A stretch of 64,000 nt of DNA, taken from the NCBI GenBank assembly GCA_017534305.1, contig JAFWCU010000001.1, forward strand, positions 62,001-126,000. Direction: 5' to 3'. The notes under the pieces were generated by a model. The model saw only the letters and a list, made by a program, of their open reading frames with translations. It was not told the DNA's origin and did not search any database. The position numbers and the translations under genes are program-made. Each line of letters begins with the position of its first letter. The first letter of the stretch is position 1. This document shows, piece by piece, positions 40,929 to 49,618 of this stretch. The stretch comes from Clostridia bacterium (GTDB lineage Bacteria > Bacillota > Clostridia > TANB77 > CAG-465).

Positions 40929-42716
40929 TTGAGTGCTAAGATAATAGATTCTCGTAGATACAAGACTATTACGAAGAGTCAACTAGAAAAGAAGAGAAAA
41001 AATAACGAAAATAGAATAAAAAAAGAAAAGAAAGTTAGCTTAAAAAAACAAGCTAAATCTTTCTCGCCTTTAAATACTACAAGCGATAACTCTTCAATTA
41101 TATCTAACATTAAACTTAAAATGCACACCAAAAAGAAAAAAGAACAAGAAATATTATTGTATGCACGACCTAAAAAAGAAAAAGTAATAAATACTGAAAA
41201 GAAGAGAATATATATTCCAAAACAAGTTATAATTGCAATTTGTATAGTTGCTGGAATTGTTTTATCTATATTATCTATTAAGATTACTAAAATAGATAAA
41301 AAAATATCTGAAACAGTGTTTAATAATGTAAATGAAACAACCTCAGATAATGTTCCACTTCAAACTAATTATAGTTTAAAAGTTGCATTGTCTAACTTAG
41401 ATACTACAAATGCATACTTAACAAATAACTTAATACTTAGTGACGCGTTTAGAAATATTAATCCAAGTTTGGTTAAAATTAGAAATAATTATGATATAAA
41501 CTATATGTTAGCAAAAAATATAGAAAAGATTACAGACACGGAATATAAAGTAACCTTAAGTGATACATATAAATATACAGTAGATGATATTAGATATTCA
41601 ATAGATAGAATAAATAATGAAGGGGAAAATTCATTATATTTTTCTAGAATTAATAATATTCAAGCTATTGAAAATATGGATGAGAAAAATACATTTAAAT
41701 TTGTTTTAGCAAATGTAGATCCATACTTTGTATATAAGTTAGATTTCCCAGTTTGGGATAATGAAGAAAAAATAAATGGTGGATATACATATGAACCATA
41801 TGATTCATATGTGGCATTTAATAGAACCAAAAATAATGGATACTTAAATCTAGAGAGTTTAACTATAATGTCATATAATTCTTTAGATGATATCATAAAA
41901 GATTTTGGCGAAGATAGAGTAGATTGTTTCTTTGCTACAAGTAATAATGATATGCAGCTTATTGGGAAAAAAGAATATAATGTAAAAAAATATAAAGATG
42001 GAGAGACATTATTTATCTTTGGAAACAAAGATTCAAAAGTATTTTCAAAAAAAGAAGTTAGAACGGCTTTAATGTATTCTTTAAATAGAGAAGACTTATT
42101 AAAAAAATCAGATAATAATTTTATTGAAATAATAGATTTACCTTTTTTATATTCTAGTATAAAATATAAATATGATATTGCAGGTGCAAAAAATGTTATG
42201 AATGCATCAGGTTGGTGGCAAAATTCAAATGGAATATATGCTACAGATAGTGATGGATATATTGAAGCAGCATTAAGACTTTTAGTAAATGCAGACGATA
42301 GTGAAAAAATGAACTTTGCACAAAATGTAAAAGATATGGCACGTGAAGTTGGTATATATATTGAAATAGAAGCTTTAAGCAAAGACGAGGTAATACAAAA
42401 AGTACAAAATAGAGATTATGATCTTGTACTTGCTAATATATATATTAATGATATTCCAGATGTAGAATTCTTAAGAGATTATATAGATATAAATAATGAA
42501 ACTACACAGGCATTTGAACAAGTTAAAAACAGCTCTGTAGAGGACCTTACAAATAATATACAAAATCTTGAGTATGTTTTAAGTGATGAAGTTGCATGTA
42601 TTGGTCTTTATGCAAGAAATATTAATATGGTATATCAAAAGTATTTATACTTTACAGATATAAATTATATGTATATATTTAGCAATTTGTCTCAAATAGG
42701 TAAAATTGCTAATTAA
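40929..42716 (+). CDS. Membrane-anchored family 5 extracellular solute-binding protein with a basic cytoplasmic tail
   Basis: 595 residues from TTG 40929 (AGGTG at 40917-40921). The first 97 residues are strongly basic and hydrophilic (KKRKNNENRIKKEKKVSLKK), then one transmembrane segment (about 99-118), then an SBP_bac_5 (OppA/DppA-like) fold. Supporting sequence: LSDTYKYTVDDIRYSIDRIN, KKEVRTALMYSLNREDLLKK, YDIAGAKNVMNASGWWQ and NRDYDLVLANIYIN. Normal members are lipoproteins serving an ABC peptide importer; this one has no lipobox and no permease nearby. It precedes pta by 19 bp, apparently in one operon. A sensory or scaffolding role is inference. Confidence 0.8.
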   Translation: MSAKIIDSRRYKTITKSQLEKKRKNNENRIKKEKKVSLKKQAKSFSPLNTTSDNSSIISNIKLKMHTKKKKEQEILLYARPKKEKVINTEKKRIYIPKQVIIAICIVAGIVLSILSIKITKIDKKISETVFNNVNETTSDNVPLQTNYSLKVALSNLDTTNAYLTNNLILSDAFRNINPSLVKIRNNYDINYMLAKNIEKITDTEYKVTLSDTYKYTVDDIRYSIDRINNEGENSLYFSRINNIQAIENMDEKNTFKFVLANVDPYFVYKLDFPVWDNEEKINGGYTYEPYDSYVAFNRTKNNGYLNLESLTIMSYNSLDDIIKDFGEDRVDCFFATSNNDMQLIGKKEYNVKKYKDGETLFIFGNKDSKVFSKKEVRTALMYSLNREDLLKKSDNNFIEIIDLPFLYSSIKYKYDIAGAKNVMNASGWWQNSNGIYATDSDGYIEAALRLLVNADDSEKMNFAQNVKDMAREVGIYIEIEALSKDEVIQKVQNRDYDLVLANIYINDIPDVEFLRDYIDINNETTQAFEQVKNSSVEDLTNNIQNLEYVLSDEVACIGLYARNINMVYQKYLYFTDINYMYIFSNLSQIGKIAN

Positions 42717-42735
42717 ATAAAGGGGGATTATTTAA

Positions 42736-43743
42736 ATGGAACTAAAAGGAATAGTTGCAAAAATGGCAGAACAAGTTAAATTGGATAAGAAAAAAATTGT
42801 TCTACCTGAAACTGAAGACAAAAGAGTACTAGCTGCTGCAGCAATTGTAGCTGAAGGTGGTTATGCAGACATAGTACTAATTGGTAACAAAGAAGAAATG
42901 GAAAAGGTATGTAGTGAAAATAACATTATTATGCCGTGGGACAAAGTTGAAGTTATGGATAATATGACTTCTTCTAAAAAAGATGAATATGCAAATCTAT
43001 TTTATGAACTTAGAAAAGCTAAAGGTGTAACAGAAGAACAAGCACAAGAAACTGTTAAAGACAAAGTATACTTTGGTACTTTAATGATTAAAGCAGGAGA
43101 TGCAGATGGTCTTGTTAGTGGTGCAATTCATTCAACTGCAAATACTTTAAGACCTGCACTTCAAATTATTAAAGCACGTGAAGGTGTTGGAAGTGTTTCA
43201 TCATTTTTCTTAATGGAATCTCCAAAAACTGATCTTGGAGAAAATGGTGTTTTAATATTTTCAGATTGTGGACTTATTGAATTCCCAACAAAAGAGCAAC
43301 TTGTAGATATTACTTGTGAAAGTGCAAATAGCTTTAGACAACTTATAGGAACTGAACCTAGAGTTGCAATGCTTTCATATTCTACTAAAGGTAGTGCAAA
43401 AAATGAAGCAATAGATAAACTTAATGAAGTACTTGGTATGTTGCAGGAAAAGCAAGTAGATTTTGCAGTAGATGGAGAGTTCCAACTAGATGCAGCTCTA
43501 GTTCCAGAAGTAGCAAAACTTAAAGCACCTGGAAGTGAAGTTGCAGGACATGCAAATGTTCTAATATTCCCTAACTTAGAAGCTGGAAATATTGGATATA
43601 AAATGGCACAAAGATTTGGCGGATGTTTAGCTATAGGACCTGTTACTCAAGGCTTAAAAAGACCAGTAAACGATCTTTCTCGTGGAAGCAGTGTAGAAGA
43701 TATAGTAGGAACAATAATTGTTACATGTATGCAAGCTAAATAG
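42736..43743 (+). CDS. pta: Phosphate acetyltransferase
   Basis: 335 residues, AAGGGGG upstream. Pta converts acetyl-CoA and phosphate to acetyl phosphate. The short, single-domain clostridial form is seen. Family sequences include KKIVLPETEDKRVLAAA, ADGLVSGAIHSTANTLRPAL and the C-terminal NLEAGNIGYKMAQRFGG, then GPVTQGLKRPVNDLSRG. It is paired with ackA 34 bp downstream; together they make ATP and acetate, the usual fermentation end step. Confidence 0.97.
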   Translation: MELKGIVAKMAEQVKLDKKKIVLPETEDKRVLAAAAIVAEGGYADIVLIGNKEEMEKVCSENNIIMPWDKVEVMDNMTSSKKDEYANLFYELRKAKGVTEEQAQETVKDKVYFGTLMIKAGDADGLVSGAIHSTANTLRPALQIIKAREGVGSVSSFFLMESPKTDLGENGVLIFSDCGLIEFPTKEQLVDITCESANSFRQLIGTEPRVAMLSYSTKGSAKNEAIDKLNEVLGMLQEKQVDFAVDGEFQLDAALVPEVAKLKAPGSEVAGHANVLIFPNLEAGNIGYKMAQRFGGCLAIGPVTQGLKRPVNDLSRGSSVEDIVGTIIVTCMQAK

Positions 43744-43777
43744 TTTAGTTAATATTAATAAAGGGAGGAGTTTTTAA

Positions 43778-44983
43778 ATGAAGATTTTAGTAATTAACTG
43801 TGGAAGTTCAACTATCAAATATCAACTTATTGATTTTGATAACAACAAAGAAGTAATCGCAAAAGGAAGATGTGATATGATAGGATATCCAGAATCTAAT
43901 ATGATTTATAATAATGTTAGAGATGGATATAAATCTAATTTTGATATTGCAATGCCTACACATAAAGAAGGTATGCAAGTATTATTTGATACTTTAATGG
44001 ATAAAGAACATGGAGTAATTGAGTCATTAGATGAAATATATGCAGTAGGGCATAGAATTGTACAAGGTGGAGATAAATTTACTCACTCAGTACTAGTAGA
44101 TGATAAAGTTATAGCAGATTTAGAAGAATTATCTGAACTTGCTCCATTACACAATCCTGGAGCTGTAATGGGAATTAAAGCAATGGTTGAGGTTGCACCA
44201 TCAAAGAAAAATGTTGTTGTTTTTGATACTGCATTCCATCAAACAATGCCAAACTATAACTATTTATATGCAATAGACTATAAATATTATACAGAAAACA
44301 AAATTAGAAGATATGGATTCCATGGAACTTCTTACCAATATATTTTAGGAAGACTTGAAGAAATCTTAGGAAAGAAAAAAGAAGATATAAATGCAATTGT
44401 ATGTCACTTAGGTGGTGGAGCATCTGTTTGTGCAATTAAAAATGGTAAATCATATGATACTTCAATGGGATTTACTCCACTTGAAGGACTAGTAATGGAA
44501 ACAAGATGTGGAGATATAGATGCTTCAATTGTTCTTAAAATAATGAAAGACAATAACTATACTCCTGAACAAATGGATGAAATACTAAATAAAAAATCTG
44601 GAAGACTTGGACTTTGTGGAATAGGAGATCAAAGACAAATGATTCAAGCTGAACGTGAAGGAAATGCGCAAGCAAAACTTGCAAGAAAAATTCAAACTCA
44701 TAGAAATAAAAAATACATTGGTGCATATATGGCAGAACTAAATAGGGTTGATGCTATAGTATTTACTGGTGGAAATGGCGAAAATAATGCTTGTGAGAGA
44801 GAAGATATGGTATCAGATATGGAATGCCTTGGTATCGAACTAGATAAAGAATTAAACAATGCTTCATCTGGAAAAGAAGCTAAAATATCTAAAGATTCAT
44901 CTAAAATTGGATTATATGTAATCCCAACAAACGAAGAAGTAGAAATAGCAAAACAAACAGTTGAGATTGTATCTGGATGTTAA
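43778..44983 (+). CDS. ackA: Acetate kinase
   Basis: 401 residues, GGGAGGAG upstream. AckA transfers phosphate from acetyl phosphate to ADP. The signature KILVINCGSSTIKYQLID opens the protein; YGFHGTSYQY, HLGGGASVCAIKNGKSYDTS and VFTGGNGENN are the other catalytic and nucleotide-binding motifs. Its last codons overlap the start of the M24 peptidase gene, so the two are translationally coupled. Confidence 0.98.
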   Translation: MKILVINCGSSTIKYQLIDFDNNKEVIAKGRCDMIGYPESNMIYNNVRDGYKSNFDIAMPTHKEGMQVLFDTLMDKEHGVIESLDEIYAVGHRIVQGGDKFTHSVLVDDKVIADLEELSELAPLHNPGAVMGIKAMVEVAPSKKNVVVFDTAFHQTMPNYNYLYAIDYKYYTENKIRRYGFHGTSYQYILGRLEEILGKKKEDINAIVCHLGGGASVCAIKNGKSYDTSMGFTPLEGLVMETRCGDIDASIVLKIMKDNNYTPEQMDEILNKKSGRLGLCGIGDQRQMIQAEREGNAQAKLARKIQTHRNKKYIGAYMAELNRVDAIVFTGGNGENNACEREDMVSDMECLGIELDKELNNASSGKEAKISKDSSKIGLYVIPTNEEVEIAKQTVEIVSGC

Positions 44984-46185
44984 AAGATTTTATAGATACT
45001 ATTAAAGATAAAAATACAATTTGGGTTATGGAAAATAGAGATAATGGAGATAGAATTTTTTCTAAATTTGTAACTCCTAATCTATTTTCTTCAACCTATG
45101 TAATAGTATCAAGTGAGGTTGCATATATATTTGTTCATAAATTAGATGAAGGAAACATAGGTGATTTAGATAAAAAATATTCTAAAGTGTTTGTATATAC
45201 ATCTGGAACAGAACTAAAAGAAAAAATAGCGCAATCACTTAAAGAATTGAATTATCCTAAAAAAATGCTTGTATCATATTCTACAATGTCAGATGAAAAT
45301 ACAGATGTTATAACTCATAGTAGTTATTTAAGAATGACAAGAATTTTTAGGGGAATATATAGAGATGCAGGCAAAAAGGTAAAAGTTAGAAGTGCAGAAA
45401 TGAATATTTACAATATTTTATCTAAAAATAGTAATGAGACACTAAATAGACTAAAAAAACTTGCTACTCTTACAGATGAAATATTAAATAAATCATTTGA
45501 AAGCATAAAATTAGGTCAAATGGAACTAGATATAGCCTATTCTACTAAAAAAATTATGAAAAAGGTAATGGATGAAAACAAAGAAAAACTTGGAATAGTT
45601 TCATATGACTTTGCTTGGGATATTTGTCCTATCGTTTTGGTTGGAAAAAACTTAGAAAAGGGAGGACACGCAAGTCCAAGCAATACAAAGATAAAACGTG
45701 GAGACACAGTGTATTATGACTTTGGTGTAAAAGCGGTTTTTAGTGATGGAGAAGTACTTTATACAGATATGCAAAGAATGGGATATATGTTAAAAGATGG
45801 TGAAAGTACTGCACCTTCTAAAGTACAACATGTTTTTGATACTTTAGTATCATCGATACAGCTTGGAATGGAAGCAATGAGACCTGGAGTTAAAGGATAT
45901 AAAGTAGATGAAATTGTACGTGGAAAAATTAAAGAAGAATTTAATAGAGATTATCCACATGCAACAGGGCATCCTGTAGGACACGAAGTGCATGGTGCTG
46001 GTGCTTTAATTTCAATGAGAGATTCAAAACGTGCAAACATGAAGCTAGTTGAAACCGGAGTATATACATTAGAGCCAAGAGTAGATATACCTAATGGTGG
46101 ATCTATAGAAGAAATGATAGAGGTAACAAAAGATGGTGGTGTTCCTCTATGCAAAATGCAAAAACAAATTTATTTAATTAAATAA
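44977..46185 (+). CDS. M24-family metallopeptidase (Xaa-Pro aminopeptidase-like)
   Basis: 402 residues from ATG 44977, overlapping ackA by seven bases. The N-terminal half is a divergent creatinase-type domain; the C-terminal half is the pita-bread catalytic fold. Probable metal ligands lie in TVYYDFGVKA, HATGHPVGHEVHGAG, YTLEPRVDIP and GSIEEMIEVT. M24 peptidases cleave N-terminal residues, often before proline. The first Asp ligand is present; the second normally lies about 11 residues later, and VLYTDMQR may provide it. No signal peptide. An M18 aminopeptidase follows, so both may serve peptide turnover. Confidence 0.85.
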   Translation: MLKDFIDTIKDKNTIWVMENRDNGDRIFSKFVTPNLFSSTYVIVSSEVAYIFVHKLDEGNIGDLDKKYSKVFVYTSGTELKEKIAQSLKELNYPKKMLVSYSTMSDENTDVITHSSYLRMTRIFRGIYRDAGKKVKVRSAEMNIYNILSKNSNETLNRLKKLATLTDEILNKSFESIKLGQMELDIAYSTKKIMKKVMDENKEKLGIVSYDFAWDICPIVLVGKNLEKGGHASPSNTKIKRGDTVYYDFGVKAVFSDGEVLYTDMQRMGYMLKDGESTAPSKVQHVFDTLVSSIQLGMEAMRPGVKGYKVDEIVRGKIKEEFNRDYPHATGHPVGHEVHGAGALISMRDSKRANMKLVETGVYTLEPRVDIPNGGSIEEMIEVTKDGGVPLCKMQKQIYLIK

Positions 46186-46198
46186 TAGGAGGTAGAAA

Positions 46199-47590
46199 AT
46201 GAGTATAAAATATGAGAAAAAAGATGTTTATTCTACAATGGAAGAACAAGATTTAGAAAATACTAACCTATATGCTAAAAGCTATATGGAATTCTTAGAT
46301 AAGGCAAGAACAGAATATCTTGCAGTAGAAGAAGCAATAGAAATTTTAGAAAATAATGGCTTTATATCAATTGAAGAAAAAGATTATTTAGAGCCAGGAG
46401 ACAGAATATATTTTGTTAATAAAAGTAAATCATTATATGTTGCAGTAATAGGTAATGATGATATTGTTAAGGGTGTAAACATAGTAGGAGCACATATAGA
46501 TAGTCCAAGATTAGATATTAAACCTATGCCATTAATAGAAAAAAGTGGAACAGCTCTTATGAAAACACAATATTATGGTGGAATTAAAAAATATCAATGG
46601 TTATCTATTCCACTTGCAATGTATGGTGTGATGTATAACAAAGATGGTGAGAAGATTAAAATTGCAATAGGAGAAGATGAAAATGATCCTGTATTTACTA
46701 TTGCAGATTTACTTCCACATCTTGCAAAAGATCAAATGAATCATAAAGCAGAATCTTTTGTTGATCCAGAAAAAATGAGTGTTATTGTTGGTTCTCTAAA
46801 AGATAAAGATTCAACTGAATCTGAAAAAGTTAAACAAAATATTTTGAGACTTTTAAATGAAAAATATGGAGTTGAAGAAATAGATTTTGCAAGAAGTGAA
46901 ATATCTTTTGTACCAGCTTTAAAAACTAAATTTATTGGATTAGACAGAGGACTTATTGGTGGCTATGGTCAAGACGATAGAGTTTGTGCGTATGCAACAA
47001 TTAGAGCAATAATAGATAGTGCAGATGAACTTGGAGAGAGTATTTCTAAAACAAATATTGCAATGATTGTAGATAAAGAGGAAATTGGAAGTATAGGAAC
47101 AACTTCAATGAATTCTCGTGCTTTTGATATGTTTGTTAATAAAATAATTGAAAAGACAAATAGTTTAGGCGTAGATAAATTAGAAGTATATTATAATTCA
47201 AGAGTTTTATCTGCAGATGTTACAGCTGGAATTAACCCCGAATATGAAGAAGTTCATGATATTCAAAATGGAAGTATGATAGGTTGTGGTATTTCTGTAG
47301 AAAAATATACTGGTTCTGGTGGAAAATATAGTGCAAGTGATGCAAATGCAAGCTATATGTCAGAAGTAATGTCACTTTTTGATAGAAACAATGTAATTTA
47401 TCAAGTGGGAACTTTAGGAAAAATTGAAAAAGGAGGTGGAGGCACTATTGCTTACATCCTAGCAGATAAAGGATGTGAAGTAGTAGATTGTGGTACACCA
47501 GTACTTGCAATGCACTCACCTTTTGAAGTTACATCTAAATATGATGTTTATATGACATACCTTGCATATAAAGCATTTTATAAGGATTAA
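46199..47590 (+). CDS. M18-family aminopeptidase
   Basis: 463 residues, AGGAGG upstream. M18 enzymes (aspartyl aminopeptidase / aminopeptidase I) are dodecameric zinc peptidases in the cytoplasm. Metal and catalytic motifs: GAHIDSPRLDIKP, GYGQDDRVCAYA, IVDKEEIGSIGT, and the C-terminal DCGTPVLAMHSPFE with the last His ligand. Length is normal. It lies 13 bp after the M24 gene and two bases before rodA. Confidence 0.93.
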   Translation: MSIKYEKKDVYSTMEEQDLENTNLYAKSYMEFLDKARTEYLAVEEAIEILENNGFISIEEKDYLEPGDRIYFVNKSKSLYVAVIGNDDIVKGVNIVGAHIDSPRLDIKPMPLIEKSGTALMKTQYYGGIKKYQWLSIPLAMYGVMYNKDGEKIKIAIGEDENDPVFTIADLLPHLAKDQMNHKAESFVDPEKMSVIVGSLKDKDSTESEKVKQNILRLLNEKYGVEEIDFARSEISFVPALKTKFIGLDRGLIGGYGQDDRVCAYATIRAIIDSADELGESISKTNIAMIVDKEEIGSIGTTSMNSRAFDMFVNKIIEKTNSLGVDKLEVYYNSRVLSADVTAGINPEYEEVHDIQNGSMIGCGISVEKYTGSGGKYSASDANASYMSEVMSLFDRNNVIYQVGTLGKIEKGGGGTIAYILADKGCEVVDCGTPVLAMHSPFEVTSKYDVYMTYLAYKAFYKD

Positions 47591-47592
47591 TA

Positions 47593-48717
47593 TTGTTTAA
47601 AAATTTATTAAGAAATACAGATTATATATTGCTAATAGCTACTATTATTCTAGTTATTATTGGAGTAATTGGAATATATAGTGCAGGATATGGAGAAGTT
47701 GATGGCTCAAATACAGAGTATCAAAAGCAATTAATTTGGTTTGGTATAGTGTTTGCTATAGAAATCTTTTTATGGGCAGTCGATACTCGAGCTCTTGAGC
47801 TTTTAGGATATGCAATTTATGCAGTAAGTTTTGTATTACTTATTGTTGTACTAGCTATGCCAAGTATATTTGGAGCACATAGTTGGATTTTAATACAAGG
47901 TTTTTCATATCAGCCATCAGAACTTATGAAAATAGGTTATATATTGTGTTCTGCTAAAGTTATGGCAATGTATTTAGAAAATAAAGAATCACCAAAACCA
48001 GACAAAAAGAAAAATTTAATATTATTATGTATAATCGCAGCACTATTTGTACTTCCTGTATTTTTAATTATACTTCAACCAGATTTTGGTACAGCTCTTG
48101 TATATTTAATGATAGCAGCTTTTATGGTATATAAATTAGGACTAAAATATAGATATATTGTTGCTGCTGTGGTTATTGCAGTAATACTTATACCAACTGT
48201 TTATAACTTTTTACCAGCCCATGCAAAAACTAGAATTGATGTTTTCTTAAATCCCGAACTAGATCCTTTAGGAGATGGGTATAATGCAATTCAATCTAAA
48301 ATTGCTGTTGGGTCTGGACAGTTACTTGGAACAGGTTTGCTTAAAGGTTCTCAAACTCAATATGATTATCTTCCTGTTCAATCTTCAGACTTTATATTTT
48401 CAGTAATTTCTGAAGAACTTGGCTTTTTTGCATCATGTGGAGTTGTAGTAGTTTATTTAGTTATGCTACTTAGAATACTTAAAGCATCAAGAGATGCAAA
48501 AGATTCTTTCACAGCTTTAATAGCTGTTGGAATAGCAGGAATGTTTGCATTCCATTTTATAGAAAATATTGGTATGACTATAGGGTTACTACCAATTACT
48601 GGAGTACCTTTACCATTTGTAAGTTATGGTGGGAGTAATTTACTTACATCTGGATTTGCAATTGGAATAATACTCAATATTTCTTCTAGAAAAAATGATA
48701 CTAGAATGTTTAGATAA
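47593..48717 (+). CDS. rodA: Peptidoglycan glycosyltransferase RodA (SEDS family)
   Basis: 374 residues with a TTG start; AAGGA lies eight bases upstream. RodA polymerises glycan strands for cell elongation with a class B PBP. About ten membrane segments are visible. SEDS motifs include YSAGYGE near the N-terminus, YQPSELMKIGYILC, LQPDFGTALVYLMIA and GVPLPFVSYGGSNLLTSG. The partner PBP2 and MreBCD are encoded in a second operon 7 kb downstream rather than beside it. The gene is the last of the operon beginning at the SBP-5 gene. Confidence 0.93.
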   Translation: MFKNLLRNTDYILLIATIILVIIGVIGIYSAGYGEVDGSNTEYQKQLIWFGIVFAIEIFLWAVDTRALELLGYAIYAVSFVLLIVVLAMPSIFGAHSWILIQGFSYQPSELMKIGYILCSAKVMAMYLENKESPKPDKKKNLILLCIIAALFVLPVFLIILQPDFGTALVYLMIAAFMVYKLGLKYRYIVAAVVIAVILIPTVYNFLPAHAKTRIDVFLNPELDPLGDGYNAIQSKIAVGSGQLLGTGLLKGSQTQYDYLPVQSSDFIFSVISEELGFFASCGVVVVYLVMLLRILKASRDAKDSFTALIAVGIAGMFAFHFIENIGMTIGLLPITGVPLPFVSYGGSNLLTSGFAIGIILNISSRKNDTRMFR

Positions 48718-48742
48718 TGGTAGTAATATCATTATCTTTTTT
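48713..48742 (+). terminator. Terminator of the pta-rodA operon
   Basis: Ten-base-pair stem 48713-48722 / 48727-48736 with one G-T pair, four-base loop, T6; it overlaps the rodA stop codon. Confidence 0.82.
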
Positions 48743-48743
48743 A

Positions 48744-48772
48744 TTGCAAAATGACATAAATAGTGATATAAT
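48744..48772 (+). promoter_or_regulatory. Promoter of the 79-aa membrane protein
   Basis: TTGCAA at 48744-48749, 17-bp spacer, TATAAT at 48767-48772. Confidence 0.75.
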
Positions 48773-48828
48773 CTAATCCTACATTAATAATGTTGTACCT
48801 CAAATTTAATTAAAAAGGAGGGATCTGT

Positions 48829-49068
48829 ATGATTTTAAAAATAATTATTGGGATTGTCGTATACATCCTAATACTTGCATTAATTTGCATCTTTTTAAAA
48901 GGAGCAACTAAGAATGAAAGGGAGTTTGAAGAGCGTCAAGAGTATGAAAGAATAATGAAGGAGTTGGAAAAAGAAGAGGAAGACAGAAAAATTGTAGATG
49001 CTGATATTATTGAAGAGAAAAACATCAGAGATGAAATCAGGGATGAAAGGAAAATAAAAAGGCCTTAA
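48829..49068 (+). CDS. Small membrane protein with charged helical tail (79 aa)
   Basis: AAGGAGGG precedes the ATG. One N-terminal transmembrane segment (LKIIIGIVVYILILALICIF) is followed by about 50 residues of highly charged helix (EFEERQEYERIMKELEKEEE) inside the cell. It has its own promoter and terminator, so it is surely expressed. It recalls the 58-aa protein at 27.7 kb in design, but not clearly in sequence. No function is assigned. Confidence 0.7.
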   Translation: MILKIIIGIVVYILILALICIFLKGATKNEREFEERQEYERIMKELEKEEEDRKIVDADIIEEKNIRDEIRDERKIKRP

Positions 49069-49086
49069 TCCATCACATATTTGAAA

Positions 49087-49114
49087 ATATAGCCATTAAT
49101 TTGGCTATATTTTT
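49087..49114 (+). terminator. Terminator of the 79-aa gene
   Basis: Perfect nine-base-pair stem 49087-49095 / 49102-49110, six-base loop, short T run shared with the next promoter's -35. Confidence 0.82.
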
Positions 49115-49141
49115 GCGTTTTACATAAAAATAGTGTATAAT
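49113..49141 (+). promoter_or_regulatory. Promoter of the ASCH gene
   Basis: TTGCGT at 49113-49118, 17-bp spacer, TATAAT at 49136-49141. The -10 falls inside any longer reading of the ASCH ORF and so fixes its start at 49169. Confidence 0.65.
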
Positions 49142-49168
49142 ATTTATGTTATTTATTGGAGGATAAAA

Positions 49169-49507
49169 ATGAAACATTATATGCATTTAAATAAAGAACC
49201 ATTTGAAAAGATAAAAAATGGAACTAAAACAATAGAAATGAGAATTTATGATGATAAAAGAAGAAAAATGCATAAAGGAGATATAATTGAGATAGAAAAT
49301 CGTTCTACAGGTGAAATTATGACTGTCGAAATAATAAATATGCATGTATTATCTTCTTTTGGCGAGATATATGCAAGATGGGATAAAATTTCACTTGGAT
49401 ATAACGAGGAAGACGTAGCAAAACCTGAGGATATGGAACAATATTATCCTAAAGAAGAAATAGAAGAAAACGGAGTTGTGGCAATAGAGCTTAAAGTTAT
49501 AAAATAA
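49169..49507 (+). CDS. ASCH-domain protein
   Basis: 112 residues from ATG 49169 with GGAGG just upstream. ASCH is a PUA-like RNA-binding fold; some members hydrolyse modified cytidines or act as coactivators. The diagnostic opening MHLNKEPFEKIKNGTKTIEM is followed by RRKMHKGDIIEIENRSTGE and the sheet ending in GVVAIELKVI. The whole protein is the one domain. The RNA target is unknown. Confidence 0.85.
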   Translation: MKHYMHLNKEPFEKIKNGTKTIEMRIYDDKRRKMHKGDIIEIENRSTGEIMTVEIINMHVLSSFGEIYARWDKISLGYNEEDVAKPEDMEQYYPKEEIEENGVVAIELKVIK

Positions 49508-49512
49508 TGCTT

Positions 49513-49532
49513 CATATTTGCTCATATTTGCT
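49513..49532 (+). repeat. Short tandem repeat before dus
   Basis: CATATTTGCT occurs twice without a gap, at 49513-49522 and 49523-49532, in the 111-bp gap between the ASCH gene and dus. No role is evident. Confidence 0.6.
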
Positions 49533-49618
49533 TTTTAATAGATTTTTTATAGTATGATATAAAGTTAATCTATAATACAATTAATTTCTTTAAAAGGCAG
49601 ATTTAGAAAGGATGAAAA

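Noticed and set aside
41660-42382. 240-codon - strand ORF opposite the SBP-5 gene
   Set aside because: Shadow of the coding frame on the + strand; no promoter or ribosome-binding site, composition typical of an antisense frame.
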